Assembly (NCBI GenBank): GCA_003024785.1
Contig: PUQB01000001.1
Location: 1,377,501-1,441,500 of the forward strand
Source of the DNA: Selaginella tamariscina
Lineage: Eukaryota; Streptophyta; Lycopodiopsida; Selaginellales; Selaginellaceae
Length of the DNA: 64,000 bases
Reading direction: 5' to 3'
Shown: piece after piece, positions 48,855 to 63,545 of the stretch
Layout: every line of letters begins with the position of its first letter
Position numbering within the stretch: the stretch's first letter is position 1
Notes under the pieces: generated by a model
The model's database searches: none
The model's input: the letters and a program-made list of their open reading frames with translations, nothing else
Told to the model about the DNA's origin: nothing
Made by a program: the position numbers and the translations under genes

Positions 48855-50676
48855 ATTGTATTAATTGGTGTCAAACCTCCATTTCGTATACTTAAATTTT
48901 CCCATTTACTAAACCCTGCTTCTTCTGAGGTTTCACATTGCTTTGCTGTAATGGCCTTGTAGACATCTTGCTAATTATCTATTACCCTTAATCATTTTCT
49001 GTGTAAGAATGTAATATATTAGCTACTTTCACATATTATATATATATATATATATAATATATATATTATATAATATATATATATATATAACTGCTTAAAA
49101 ACGTTTTAAGTGAGAACATACATATATATACATACATATACATATATATATATATATATGTGCATGTGTTTTTCATATATAATCAGCTGTCCAGGGCTTC
49201 TATAAGAATGTAGTATCCCATTATACGTGTATACTAAACTGACTAAAACATTCCCTGTATGTTTTCTGTAATAATGTAGTATATTTGATACTAAACTGCC
49301 CATTAAAACCTTGCTAAGTATCTATGCAATTTATGCAAATTGGTACCTGGATCCGAACCTGTTTACTCCATAGAAAGCCCCAAAACGCTCAAAAACACCC
49401 CAAAACGCTTGATTTCGAGTGATTTAGATAGGGCACAAGCAATGTGAGTGCTTATCAAGCAGAGATTGAAACACTCACTTAGAAACGAAGAAAAATAAAT
49501 TTATGTATATATAAGGAAGAAACCATAGTGGTCCCCTCCCTCGTTATGACATGCCCCGCAACTGGATTATGACATGTCAGAAAACAACCACTGATATGTG
49601 AACACGTCACTCAGGACCGGGATCTCTTTGCCACGTCTACTTAGGGCAATGCCATGACAATGACATGGAATACTGTATTCTTTGACTAGCTTTGGCTCTA
49701 ATATCAAACATTTATATGTGTGCCAATGTGTATACATATACATTATAAGGATGTGTGTATATGGACAGACACATACATCTGAACAGGTGGTCGTTACAAA
49801 AATTAGGTGGTAATATATATATATATATAGCTTGACACTTAAACATCTCGGGCATATTGACTTTATTAAATAAAAATGTTAGGTAAAAGATCATATATAA
49901 AACATCATAACATTTAATGTACAATGTGTGTGTGTATATGTGTGCGTGCGTGTGTGTGTGTATATATATATATATATAACCAAGATAAGTACCAACTTCA
50001 GAAATAACAGGTACGTATTTGTTAAACTTTCGCTTTCCAAATTATATATGAAAGCTATGTTTAGACATCATGACATCACATTGATAACCCTCCTAAAACT
50101 TCCAGCTTATACGGGTATATTCTTTAATTTAGGTTAAACATTACATGCATATCATGTGACTTCAAGACAAGACAAAGTAACAATGTAGATATATATTTAA
50201 CCTATACGATCGTGGTATAATATATACGATTATAATATACGTATACAGTACTATATCTTATATATTGGATTATAATATACGTATAGTGTATTTTAATATA
50301 TGTACTGTTTTGTGAAAAGTGAAAGCGAAGAAAGATTGGAAACAGCTATAGCAAACAGATGGCAGAATCAGACGGCTGTTGTGCGACAATCGGACGGCTG
50401 CAGACTGTTGCATGTGCAAACAGGACCCCACATTTCAGAACGGAATGTTTGTCTTTGGTAGATTTCTTATTTATTTATATTATATTAATATTAAATATTA
50501 AATATTATTATATACTCCATCTATGTGTATGTGTGTATTGTGGTGTGTTTGATTTAAATGATCTATAACAATGAAACATACACCGCACACACACACACAC
50601 ACGTTAAATAATAACATATTTGCAGAAGGCCCATTGATATTATGTAACAATGAGTTAAGATAATGAAAGATACCTG
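48855..50676. other. Intergenic DNA with TA arrays, no gene
   Basis: TA arrays at 49038-49090 and 49140-49160, GT/TA at 49926-49977. A better-balanced stretch at 49340-49680 contains ACGT elements (AACACGTCAC, GCCACGTCTA) and AAAACGCT repeats (CCCCAAAACGCTC / CCCCAAAACGCTT). It could be the promoter of the glycosylase gene or a remnant. A further balanced patch is at 50330-50460. No convincing ORF. Confidence 0.5.
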
Positions 50677-50866
50677 AACGATTTCCAAGAGGTACAGAGT
50701 TCGAGCCCGTTCTTCCGTATCCACCCACGGAAGCCTAATATACTTAAGATAATGTTAGTACTAATTACCATATACATAGTGTATGATACACTGTATGCAT
50801 GCACATACTTGTCTATAGTGTTCTCTGTGTAGTATATAATTGCATATCCTCGAATCTACACACCAA

Positions 50867-50953
<87 letters not shown>

Positions 50954-50972
50954 AATACACGTATACATACAA
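50677..50972 (-). pseudogene. Duplicated 3' end (last intron and exon) of the DEAD-box helicase gene
   Basis: This segment copies 53460-53816. The last-exon copy (about 50685-50740) still reads GGYGRTGSNSVPLGNR on the minus strand. It lacks 11 bases before GGTGG and has no stop at the original place. The intron part shares AAGATAATGTTAGTACTAAT and ATAGTGTATGATACACT, then a TA-GA array. It ends 28 bp before the stop codon of the kinase-like gene, so it now forms that gene's 3' flank. Confidence 0.88.
50869..50952. repeat. (TA)n-(GA)n compound microsatellite
   Basis: Counterpart of the longer array at 53667-53790. Confidence 0.95.
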
Positions 50973-50999
50973 ACACATTTCTTCTTACCTCTCTCTTCG

Positions 51000-52418
51000 T
51001 TAATCCTTCAACTGCGCTACTAAAGTTTGGACAAAATGCAGATCATGTTCCGGCTGGATCGGCCTCCCAAACCCTGCGTCCTCGTGCCATCCTACGTCCG
51101 GATTGAGAAGAACCGGATAAGTAGCCTGTCCAGCTTTGCCGGCCCAGTCAAAATCGATGAACATAACGTCGACGGCTCCAGGACGGCAACGGAGCTTAAT
51201 ATTGGGAAGCCGCATATCACCATGCACGTAACCTGTACTGTGGCCTTTCACAGCTGCAGCTCTAATGGACTCGGTCAACCTGGCAAGAGCCTCCGGATCC
51301 CCTGCGCACTCGGATACCACCTGCTTTGCATCCCGCCAGCCATCCATGGTCCCCAGATATGCCATTTCAACCAGCATCCAGCCACCCCCAATCTGCAAGA
51401 CGTTGTACAGAGGCGGGGCGACATTCTCTTCTGCCCAAAGCCTATGCGCTTCCTCGGAGTATGACTTTGTCAGCTTTGCAACTCTGTCCGGATCCAGCAG
51501 AAAGACTAGCCTGTCTTTCAGCTGTTTCGCAGGCTTGGTCTTGAATACGAACGGCACTGCAGGATCAACCACGTCTTCCGGACGATACTGCAAACAGAAC
51601 AAACGGACAGCTCTCAGAGTGGCCGCCAGCAACAAAACGTCATCGAACTGTTGCGGACCGAAGCAGTTGACGAAGCCCGTCAGCGGCTCGGCTACCACCT
51701 TCTCCGCTTCCCAATCCATGACAACTGCAACGGCTTGAATGTGAGGGCAAGCAACCAAGATGAGCAGACCGTAAGACAATGGGAATCCTGACTCATTGGA
51801 CGACACAAACCGCCTTCTGAAATACTCCAGCCCTTGAAAGTAGCCATCCGCAGGATGTAGCTTGTGCTCGAATAAAACCATCGTTCCGTCCACCACACCA
51901 TCAGCTCTTCTGTTGTCAACAAACCGGCGGAGGTACTTCTGGAAGAGCTCATTCACGTCAGGGGTCATCTGCGTACCTTCATCGTCCCAGCCTTGAGAGC
52001 AAAGCTTCCACAAGTGATGAGCCGTGTCAAGGTCCGCTTCTTCCACTTGCGAAGTTGCAGTCGCATTTAAGCGGAAGTCAAAGAACCTCCTGTCAACCAG
52101 AGCAAGGGGAATGGTGGGGGATGCTTCTGGAGGCCCCCTATAGCATATGAACCTGGGACCTCCTTCCGTTTGGAACTGCACTTCTCTTGCTACACTGTGA
52201 CGGACTAATTCTGAGGGATTGTCCTCTATTTCTTTTTGCTTATGCTTCCATACCTCCTTCTTAATCATCTCTGCCAGTCGCTCTTCCCCTAGATACCGAG
52301 CGCCCCAAGCAATCTCCTTGAGCTTCGCAACGGAAAGCTTAAGTTGCGCAGCAGCCGCCGATAAATTCTTTGCAGATCGCTCGGAACCTCTACCTCCCGA
52401 CTTCCTGTCTGATGACAT
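51000..52418 (-). CDS. Intronless PD-(D/E)XK nuclease-like / kinase-like fusion protein (Crinkler-type effector C-terminus relative)
   Basis: An open 472-residue frame, clearly richer in GC than all neighbours. Residues 1-70 are basic and Ala/Lys-rich. Residues ~100-250 show a RecB-like nuclease pattern: D177 in GVVDG, E184-H-K186 in LFEHKL, then Q195GLEY199 (QxxxY). Residues ~285-472 form a kinase-like domain: K315 in VAKLTKSY, EEAHRLWAEENVAPPL, catalytic loop H399GDMRLPN with D401 and N406, metal-binding D422 in MFIDFDWAG, then a YPVLLNP segment and PEHDLHFV. HGD-RxxN with IDFDWAG and EHD is characteristic of the kinase domains of fungal and oomycete Crinkler-type effectors and their relatives. 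The upstream TTAACCCTAAACC (about 52428) resembles a telo box. There are no lesions. Possible roles are an intracellular immunity or selfish effector; this is inference. Horizontal acquisition from a fungus or an ancient plant family are both possible. Confidence 0.8.
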   Translation of the reverse strand: MSSDRKSGGRGSERSAKNLSAAAAQLKLSVAKLKEIAWGARYLGEERLAEMIKKEVWKHKQKEIEDNPSELVRHSVAREVQFQTEGGPRFICYRGPPEASPTIPLALVDRRFFDFRLNATATSQVEEADLDTAHHLWKLCSQGWDDEGTQMTPDVNELFQKYLRRFVDNRRADGVVDGTMVLFEHKLHPADGYFQGLEYFRRRFVSSNESGFPLSYGLLILVACPHIQAVAVVMDWEAEKVVAEPLTGFVNCFGPQQFDDVLLLAATLRAVRLFCLQYRPEDVVDPAVPFVFKTKPAKQLKDRLVFLLDPDRVAKLTKSYSEEAHRLWAEENVAPPLYNVLQIGGGWMLVEMAYLGTMDGWRDAKQVVSECAGDPEALARLTESIRAAAVKGHSTGYVHGDMRLPNIKLRCRPGAVDVMFIDFDWAGKAGQATYPVLLNPDVGWHEDAGFGRPIQPEHDLHFVQTLVAQLKD

Positions 52419-53447
52419 TGTTGCGTTTAACCCTAAACCTAAAACAATTAATGGGATCGCTATCGACTGTACGAGGAAACCTAGACAGAATCATGCATTA
52501 ATCTCACGTGTCTCACACGTACCCCGGTTTAAGTTTTTCATAAATATTTATTAACACTTGACTAAATCATTATTAAATACCCCTATTTCCTAATACATTT
52601 AAAACTAATTAACATAATACAATAAATAATAACAATTAACTTTAAAAAATAAAGAGTCTTTTAAGTCACGACACCATGTTATTCACTTCACAACCTTTAA
52701 TTATGTCCTTAAGTGAACAACCTTTAATTATGTCCTTAAGTTTTACAATAAGTACCTTGACCTAATTAAATAAGTGAGTATTGAACCTTGACCTAATTAA
52801 GACCTTATACATTATAAAATTTGTGTATATGCTTCCCCATGCATGTTACCAAATGTGTACAATGTGAAAAGTAGAAACTACAATAAAATACATTGCTTTA
52901 AAATTAAAATAAAATACATATCAATTAGTATTCTTTAATTTTAATGTTGTTAAATATTTAATCATATATGTTTCTATAACTTCAGTTGCTAAGGTGTCTT
53001 TAACTTTAGCGCGCGCGCGCGTGTGCATGTGATATGTATAGACTAAGTATATGTAGCGGTTATAGATAAGCAAACATACCTATATAGAGTATTTAATATT
53101 TAATATTAGTTAAATATGTTTATAATACAAGATTATCATCCATTAAGATGGCAATTGAGAGAATGTTTGGCATATTAGAAATAGATAAAAGTTAATTTTT
53201 TAAATGGTGAGAGTTGAGTTGTTAATGAAATTATCATGTCTGCTTTATGTTATACATATGAGATTTGGTTGATGAAGTTGTGTTATGATGTATTATCTAT
53301 TATGTATTACATAAGAATAATAGTATCCGAGGATATAACTAAATTTACCAATTAAGTATAAGCAGTGCTTAGCTGCTTTAAAAAAAAAAAATGCCTCTCA
53401 ATAGATAATCGTTATATATATCTATTTATGAATAGATATTTACCGGA
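52419..53447. other. AT-rich spacer between the kinase-like gene and the helicase 3' end
   Basis: No gene. A short duplication (CACAACCTTTAATTATGTCCTTAAG / GAACAACCTTTAATTATGTCC) lies at 52687-52740, and a (GC)n-(GT)n run at 53010-53025. Confidence 0.6.
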
Positions 53448-57056
<3,609 letters not shown>

Positions 57057-58780
57057 GCTGTATTATAGATTCTTCTGCCTGCAAACATAAAAATGCAAAT
57101 TTTATCCCCAAAACGCAAAATTATAGCAAAAAGACACAGATTTACATCAACAAAGAAGAGAAATCTGCAGATAAGTATATCGAAATCTGTCATACACACG
57201 ACTGGACAGACAAATACACATCGAAAGGGAAAAAAAACATTAGAATGTAGGATTTACACAGAAAATCAAAGACCATACCTCTGAAATCTTCAGTAGAAAG
57301 GAGATCCTGCAAGATTGAAACGCAGAACTTCACGAAGAACAGGGCGCCGACATCGCTTCGAAGGCACAACCCTAGAAGGAATGTGCTTAGGGCACAAAAC
57401 GTTGTCAACAGAGATATCCTAGGGTTAGGTCTATACACATCGACCGTACATATCTAAACAGAGACCGTACACGCTAGTGGCATTCCTCAGTCAATATAGT
57501 CTGCCACACATAGTGTGCGTGTGTGTGTGTGTGTATATATATACACACACATTTATATGTGTGTGTGGAAACTGAACACAGGCACACATACACATGCACG
57601 TGTGCCGTTTGTATTCATTAGAATGTTCTTGTTGTGTACTTATCTTAGTGACTCACATCTAGGATTAATTATTCAATGGTTAAGATTAAACAAAATTAGC
57701 TACCTTAATAAAATAGTAAGAAAAATGATGAAAAAAATATATTTATAATACTAACATAAAATAATATATATGCTAATATTTGTTTATTATTTATTTATAT
57801 ACGCAACATTTATTTTCAAACAGACTTGTAAAACCACAGTGTTACTTAACGAAGGTTAGTAAATGAATATTTTTCTTTTATCTCTTTGTTACTTTGCATG
57901 TTTCAACAGAGAAATGCCATTAAATATTGTATTCATGTCATACTATCTATTCTAAACACATAATAAGTTAGTTACGTGTTTATTAATGTCATACTGGCTA
58001 ATATACACACGTTCCTAATCAAATGTTTACATTCTCATATAATGTTTATACTTTAGTTTATTTCCTATGTCAATACTAAAATGTGCCTTGAAATATTCTA
58101 AGAATATTTTATGTATAAAAAGTCTATATAACAAGTACTATGCATTCTAACACACAACTTTGGGATTCATTTATATCATATTCAATTGCGTGGCCAAGCT
58201 CTCTTTAAAGCAATATATAAGAAGATTCATGTTTAATTAATTATTCTCTTGTTACTCTTTATTCTCTTTTGTGTATAAATAAAATTTATATTTCAATTCA
58301 TTTTTTATTTTTGGCTTCAGCCTTGACAGTTTGAATCATAATCTCAACTACTGAATCAAGTTTAGAGTAATGACCTTAGTAACTTAATAAGATTATAATT
58401 ATATGCTCTTTAAATTGGATTGTTTACACACCATGTTCAACAATTTGAAACAGAAAAATTAACAGTTAGTGATAAAGAATGAAATATTCATGAACAAGAA
58501 AGTATAACTCACCAACATCAAGAAGTGGCATGATATAAAAGGGCAAAAATTAATGAGGCAAGTGGATAAACTATCACAACAAGTGAGACAAACTTCAAGG
58601 TAGGCCATCAAGTTCGAGTGCTACCACATGTGCATGTAAGTTTAAAGTCAACTTATTAAAGAAGTTTGATGATACTTAATTTTAATTTTGTAAATTCATG
58701 AATCAAGTCTACTTGGTTATCCAAATTAATTTTAGTTGCTACTTTAACGACCATTCAGATGTAAGCTTGGTCAATTTAAT
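57057..58780. other. Helicase leader and AT-rich intergenic DNA
   Basis: 57057-57460 has balanced composition and CCTAGGGTTAGG near 57418 (telo-box-like), fitting the helicase 5' leader and promoter. A GT/TA run is at 57510-57540. Beyond 57650 the DNA is AT-rich with no gene. Confidence 0.55.
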
Positions 58781-59775
58781 GCTCATCATGGTCATGGTTC
58801 ACCCCCTTCTAAAGAAACGTTCCTCCTTATTAGACAACCCTGAGGAATTCATTTAAGAATTTAAGAACTGCTTCAGTGACATAAACAATGTTCGCATGGA
58901 AGTCAACAAAATCTAATGATTCACCCAAGGTAATTATCATGCATCAATTTATGTGTCCAAGTTTTGTCTCCTGACATGTGATTTTCCATGTGATCAAGAA
59001 GCTTTGAAGAATCAGTTTTGACAAGAATTATGGAACGATGTCAAAGTCCTCCTCTTGACATTTTATGAAGAGTTAATGTCCCTTATCAAAGCCATTAATC
59101 GTGCCATTTGGTACTATAATTGAGCATCATTTAAAGCGATTCTAAGTATCTCAATTAAGGCTTGAATATACCTTGTAAAAATAATAGCAGATACCCTAGA
59201 TGGTAGCTCATGCCCCAGTTCTTATTAGAGGTTCAATTTCCATGGAGTGTGAGGTAGTCTAGACTTATGCCATGGACCTCTTAGCTATAACTAAGAAGCA
59301 ATGCCGTAGGATTAATGGTTTTTGCCTATATTGTGGTGGTTTTAAGCCCATGGAGAGCTTCTAAGTTATAGGAATAATAGCTTAAAAGTTATTAGCAAGC
59401 TCAACAAGGATTTAAACGAGTAAGTTCAATCACAGTTATAGCCCAACCCCAAACATGAAGAGTCCTTATAAACATTTGACTTCATTTTGTCTTCTTGAAT
59501 TAATAAGTCTTTTGAGCTCCACACACATCACAAGGTAATAGTCTTGATTCTCTTGAATTATGGAGCCAACACTTGTTCCATAGATTGTAACTTTATTCAT
59601 CACCATGCAATCACCTTGAAGAAGCTTCCTTATAACATTTCATTTTCAATTGTGGATTCCCGACTTGCATTAGGTGTTATCATTAAGGAGGTCAAATATC
59701 AAAGTTTAACTCGAAGGGCCAACAAGTGGCAACACATGGCTACCAAGTGGCCATTCGGTTGTGAACAACGTTAAG
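58780..59775 (+). mobile_element. Ty3/gypsy gag-protease remnant
   Basis: Plus-strand homology in broken frames. A gag-like stretch at 58990-59130 (DQEALKNQF, stop, QELWNDVKVLLLTFYEEL). A zinc-knuckle start near 59290-59350 (KKQCRRINGFCLYCGG, second half lost). Protease-like ANTCSIDCNFIHHHAI, where the catalytic DSGA has become NYGA (59544-59774). Many stops; no reverse transcriptase seen. An old relic. Confidence 0.75.
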
Positions 59776-60950
59776 TCTTTCAAGACAATTTTGAGAGTTT
59801 AACTCAAATGTTCAAATAAGCATAAGACTAAAATATTTACCCTAAGTCCCCTAAACTGACTATTCTCCCGAAACTCAGAGGATAATCCGAGTAGACTTTA
59901 AGATCCTACCTTAGAAGATCTAGACATGCTTATGCCTAACCCCACTAAGGAGACGTGTCCCACACATACAAAATTATGGCCTTATCACTTATCCCTTGAG
60001 GAATCAGACCTAGTGTTAGTACTTAGTGAGGACACAAGTGTGCGTTATAAGCATACATGAATGTTATACTAAGTAAACTTTTTAAGGCTAGGTTTGAATT
60101 ACCCTCCTTAGCCAAGTGTGCTAATAGCACATTCAATTATGAAACATAACCTCCCTTAAACAAATGTTCAAGGCTTAGCACCCTAATGCAAACACAAATA
60201 TATGTTCTTGCTAAAGTATCCAACCCTTCAACGTTAAGCCCATGAGACAACCCCAAAGGGCGTGCTTCGAGTGTTGTATTATGAACCCTCTAGCCTAATG
60301 TCACATCTTCATGTGACACTTTTTAATATGTGGGCTATTTCACTATAGCCCCTCAAATTCAAAAGTTACACCTAGTGCCACAAACGTGGCTCACAAACGC
60401 CAACTCTAGAACCCCTTTATGAACCTTCAAGAACTTGATAAAGAACATGTCAACTAAGATTTCATGTCCATAGTTAAACAAAAACACAAGTATGGCCTAC
60501 TTAGCTGTAAGTGCTGCTTTTAACTTGATGTGGAGGAGGCTGGAGACATGCCTTAACTTGTGACCCTTGAAACATGTATTCCTATAAGACCTCACAAGCA
60601 TGGATTTATCACTATTAAGGGTAAACTACCCCAAAGGTGAAATGTACCCCTATCATTTGGAAGTTAAGGCTGTACAATAAAGGGCTGTGTCTTAACGACA
60701 CATACTAGAGCTTGCATTAATAAAAGAATAACGAATTCAATTATAAACTCATGAACTCTTATTACATATTTTACTTAATATATTTAATAGAGCCTCCCCT
60801 CTATTTTCTTGTTTTATAAAGTGGTTAGCACAGAATATCATTTTAATAAGAATATACTTGATAAGTTTAATTTAATAACTCGTTAATCCTTAAATCCTAA
60901 CCCGAGGGGTTTAGGGCAACCTTAAGGTTAGGTCAACCCTAAGGGTGTTT
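59776..60950. mobile_element. LTR-like repeat, inverted relative of 35650-37450
   Basis: Directly follows the gag/protease remnant. Segments AAGGCTAGGTTTGAATTACC, AACATAACCTCCCTTAA, GACAACCCCAAAGGGCGTGC and TGCCACAAACGTGGCTCAC are reverse complements of segments at 36290-36860. It ends near CCTAAGGGTG just before the ATG at 60961, so its edge may supply the promoter of the next gene. Confidence 0.65.
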
Positions 60951-60960
60951 CTGCAGGAAA

Positions 60961-61588
60961 ATGGCGGTGGTCATGGCGAGCGTCTCCGATTCCGACCTTA
61001 CCTTCCAGATGCAGATAAACGAGGCGATTGCTGCCTCCATGGGTGTAGATTACAGTCCAGGTCTCTCTCTCACACACACGCACACTCACGCGCACTCTCT
61101 CTCCAATTTTCTTGTATGTTTAATGTTCTTATTGATAGACTCCCAAAAAAATCTATATAACGAATACATGTATATTCATATAGGTAATACAACGAACATG
61201 TATTATATACATAATGTGTGTGTCTGTCTGTCTGTCTAGCGAGAGAGAGAGATTATATACACACATGTAGGAGTGAGAAAAAGCTTTGAAGAAGAATAGG
61301 AAAAGACACTATCTTGGCACGTCGTATACAAGAGCTGGAACTCGAAGCCCTGCAAAGTGAAGAGCTGGACAGAAACTTGGCTGCCAAGGTTAGCTTATAC
61401 AGTACAATTATATATGATGTGTGTGTGTTATTCTAATGTTCTTATTACAAGGTACTGAAAGACGTCACGGGAGATGCTGCACAACTACTACACGACTGTC
61501 AAGTTGCCCGTGAGATCGATGAGATGTCCGAGGACGAATGGGAACAGGTAAATAGTTACTTGTAGTATTTATATTACTAAAAGCTATG

Positions 61589-61630
<42 letters not shown>

Positions 61631-62640
61631 CGGTTTCTAGATACAAGTGTAACACACACAGAGTTTAATTCTGTATGTTACCCAATATTATCTAACTATT
61701 TTTTAATAAATGGAGATTTATACGAGAGACCCTATGAAAGAGTGAAGCAGAAGGAACAGGCAGAGGGAATATACCGAGTATTTTTCAAAGGTTTTCTTTG
61801 TCTACAGATGGAAACCTAGTTGGTGCAGTTTTGGACGCTGGTGGTAACCAATTGATTCAAGTTAAGAGGTTAGCTCAAAACTTACATTTAAGTGCACACA
61901 TGTTTGTTAGTAATTAATAATTAATAGGTATCTGCAATTTCCAATTGGGAAGAATGCTGTCCAGTATCATGCTCTTCTGGATGTTTTGGATGCTGCTCAG
62001 TCCTTGGGTGCACGTAAAATCATTGCTTACACGGATAGCAAGCCCCAGGTTCTCCTCTCTCTCTCTCTCAGTTTTGGCATATGCGTTGTTGGGTGGTTGC
62101 ATATATATAGCCCAGTTAGGCTTATCTAATATGCCTTGCATGGACATATCCGCAATGCATGGTACACACGCCGCACACAATATATCTATCTATCTATCTA
62201 TCTATCTATATATATATAGACACACACACACACACACTGTGTTGTACGAGTGTTGAAAGTACTTCTACATATCCGTACATACATGCATCTGTACATGCAA
62301 TTTATCTTCAGACTTTTATAGCTTTTATATTGTCAAATATGCATGCATGTTTTTGTATATTTATACGCTTCAGTTGTATATATAGTGTATTTCACAATGT
62401 TTTACAGATAAATGGATTCTGGAGGATGAAAACCAAGACGTTGAACGACCTGTATGAGAAAGCAGTGGATCTGATCCAACGGTTTGTGTCTTTCGATTTA
62501 AACCTGGCACTTCATGGTGAGAACTGGCCAGCTCAGAACCTTGCAAGAATGGCAATCGTTGCACAGAGGCAGACCGTGGGATCAAGCATGGAGGATATTC
62601 CGGATGAGGATAAATGCATATTTATGTATTATATAGGAAA
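60961..62640 (+). pseudogene. RNase H-like/RBR-type E3 ligase gene, RING part missing
   Basis: The 5' half of a plant family that combines an RNase H-like domain with an RBR (RING-IBR-RING) ubiquitin-ligase module. Exon 1 (60961-61060) has FQMQINEAIAASMG. Exons 61300-61388 and 61452-61547 follow in phase (LEALQSEELDRNLAAK, CQVAREIDEMSEDEWEQ). Then YERPYERVK and GIYRVFFKGF (about 61712-61790) change frame to GNLVGAVLDAGGNQLI, without a clean acceptor. Next RYLQFPIGKNAVQYHALL and IIAYTDSKPQ (61929-62049), and FWRMKTKTLNDLYEKAVDLI to QRQTVGSSMEDIPDEDKC (62408-62617). The expected CxxC RING start is replaced after DKC by AT-rich sequence. The lost catalytic half and the frame break make it a likely pseudogene, although an RNase H-only product is conceivable. 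Confidence 0.7.
61586..61629. repeat. (TA)n microsatellite in intron
   Basis: Pure TA tract of about 44 bases. Confidence 0.95.
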
Positions 62641-63022
62641 TTCCTTTAATTTTTTTAATTACCTCATTTCTTTTTATTTTGTTATTGAGAACTCTTTAAA
62701 TAACCCTGATTTAATATATATTTTGATGTTTAATAATTACATATTTCTACATATCTTAATAAATAAAATAGAATTTTCAAACTTAAAGGTGATTACTCTG
62801 CTTTAATTTTGTATGGCATATTCCGTCGGAAAAAGGTAAGAACCCTAAACCCAGAGAGTGTTCTTCGCCCTCCTTCGGATCCTTCTGCTTGCACTAGCGT
62901 AATCTCCAATCGGGACTGCTCTACATCGAGAAGGTGAAATTTCTGTAAAACAATCCATAAAATCATATGTAAAACTGCTTTTTTTTAGATTCACTCTCCG
63001 TGTTTCATGTGTTTTTGCAGAA
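62640..63022 (+). promoter_or_regulatory. AT-rich gap, then leader with telo-box-like element
   Basis: Up to about 62815 the DNA is AT-rich. AAGAACCCTAAACCCAGAG at 62837-62855 holds a telo-box-like motif. 62860-62935 looks like a 5' leader exon ending at a donor (GAGAAGGTGAAAT), with the acceptor TTTTTGCAG at 63012-63020 three bases before the ATG. Confidence 0.5.
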
Positions 63023-63545
63023 ATGAGATTCGATCCAATTTTAGTTGGATCGGGGATCATAGGTGCTAGTATTATTATAGGACTCAACACAGCAGCAAAT
63101 AAGATAAACCAAGGAGCAGACAAGATCATAAGCTCAACAACAAAAAAGATCATGAATTCACCTTTCGTTGCATCTGTGGATCGTGCATGCAGGAAAGCTG
63201 AAGCCATGTTCGACGCCCTTTGTGATGTGTGTGTGAGAGAGAAATCAGTTTGTGTTATTATGTGTGTATGTGTGTGTAGAGAGAGAGAGAGAGAGAAATC
63301 AGTTTGTGTTATTATGTGTGTGTGTGTGAGAGAGAGAGAAAGAGAGAGAGAGAAATGGCAGCTATACTCGTCATGGAGCATCTTCTACTCCTCCTCTCTC
63401 TCTATACACACACACAAACATAGACACACACACACACACACATGTGATGTATCAGGAACCGGCATGGATGAAGGCAAGGCAAGCACGTGTACAGGAACAG
63501 TATACAATAGAAATCCTGAGGAATCGCAAGCTTAAAGATATGTGA
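63023..63545 (+). CDS. 97-residue protein with N-terminal hydrophobic segment, unknown function
   Basis: Two exons (63023-63226 and 63456-63545) join in phase. The protein starts MRFDPILVGSGIIGASIIIG, a likely membrane-anchor helix. It continues with SSTTKKIMNSPFVASVDRAC and KAEAMFDALCD, then EPAWMKARQARVQEQYTIEI and a basic end RNRKLKDM. The join at CD/EPAWMK and the leader intron upstream support a real gene. Reading the first exon straight through gives only low-complexity VCVREREK-like sequence encoded by the intronic microsatellite. I do not recognise the family. A small mitochondrial or ER membrane-associated protein is a guess. Confidence 0.7.
63227..63455 (+). repeat. Microsatellite-built intron with repeated unit
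   Basis: The intron starts GTGTGTGTGAGAGAG at its donor. It contains two copies of a unit with AAATCAGTTTGTGTTATTATG (about 63242 and 63296), separated by GT-GA arrays, and ends after CA runs at TATCAG. Confidence 0.9.

Noticed and set aside
51027..51738. Plus-strand frames within the kinase-like gene
   Set aside because: Antisense shadows of a GC-rich coding sequence; no domain or conserved motif.
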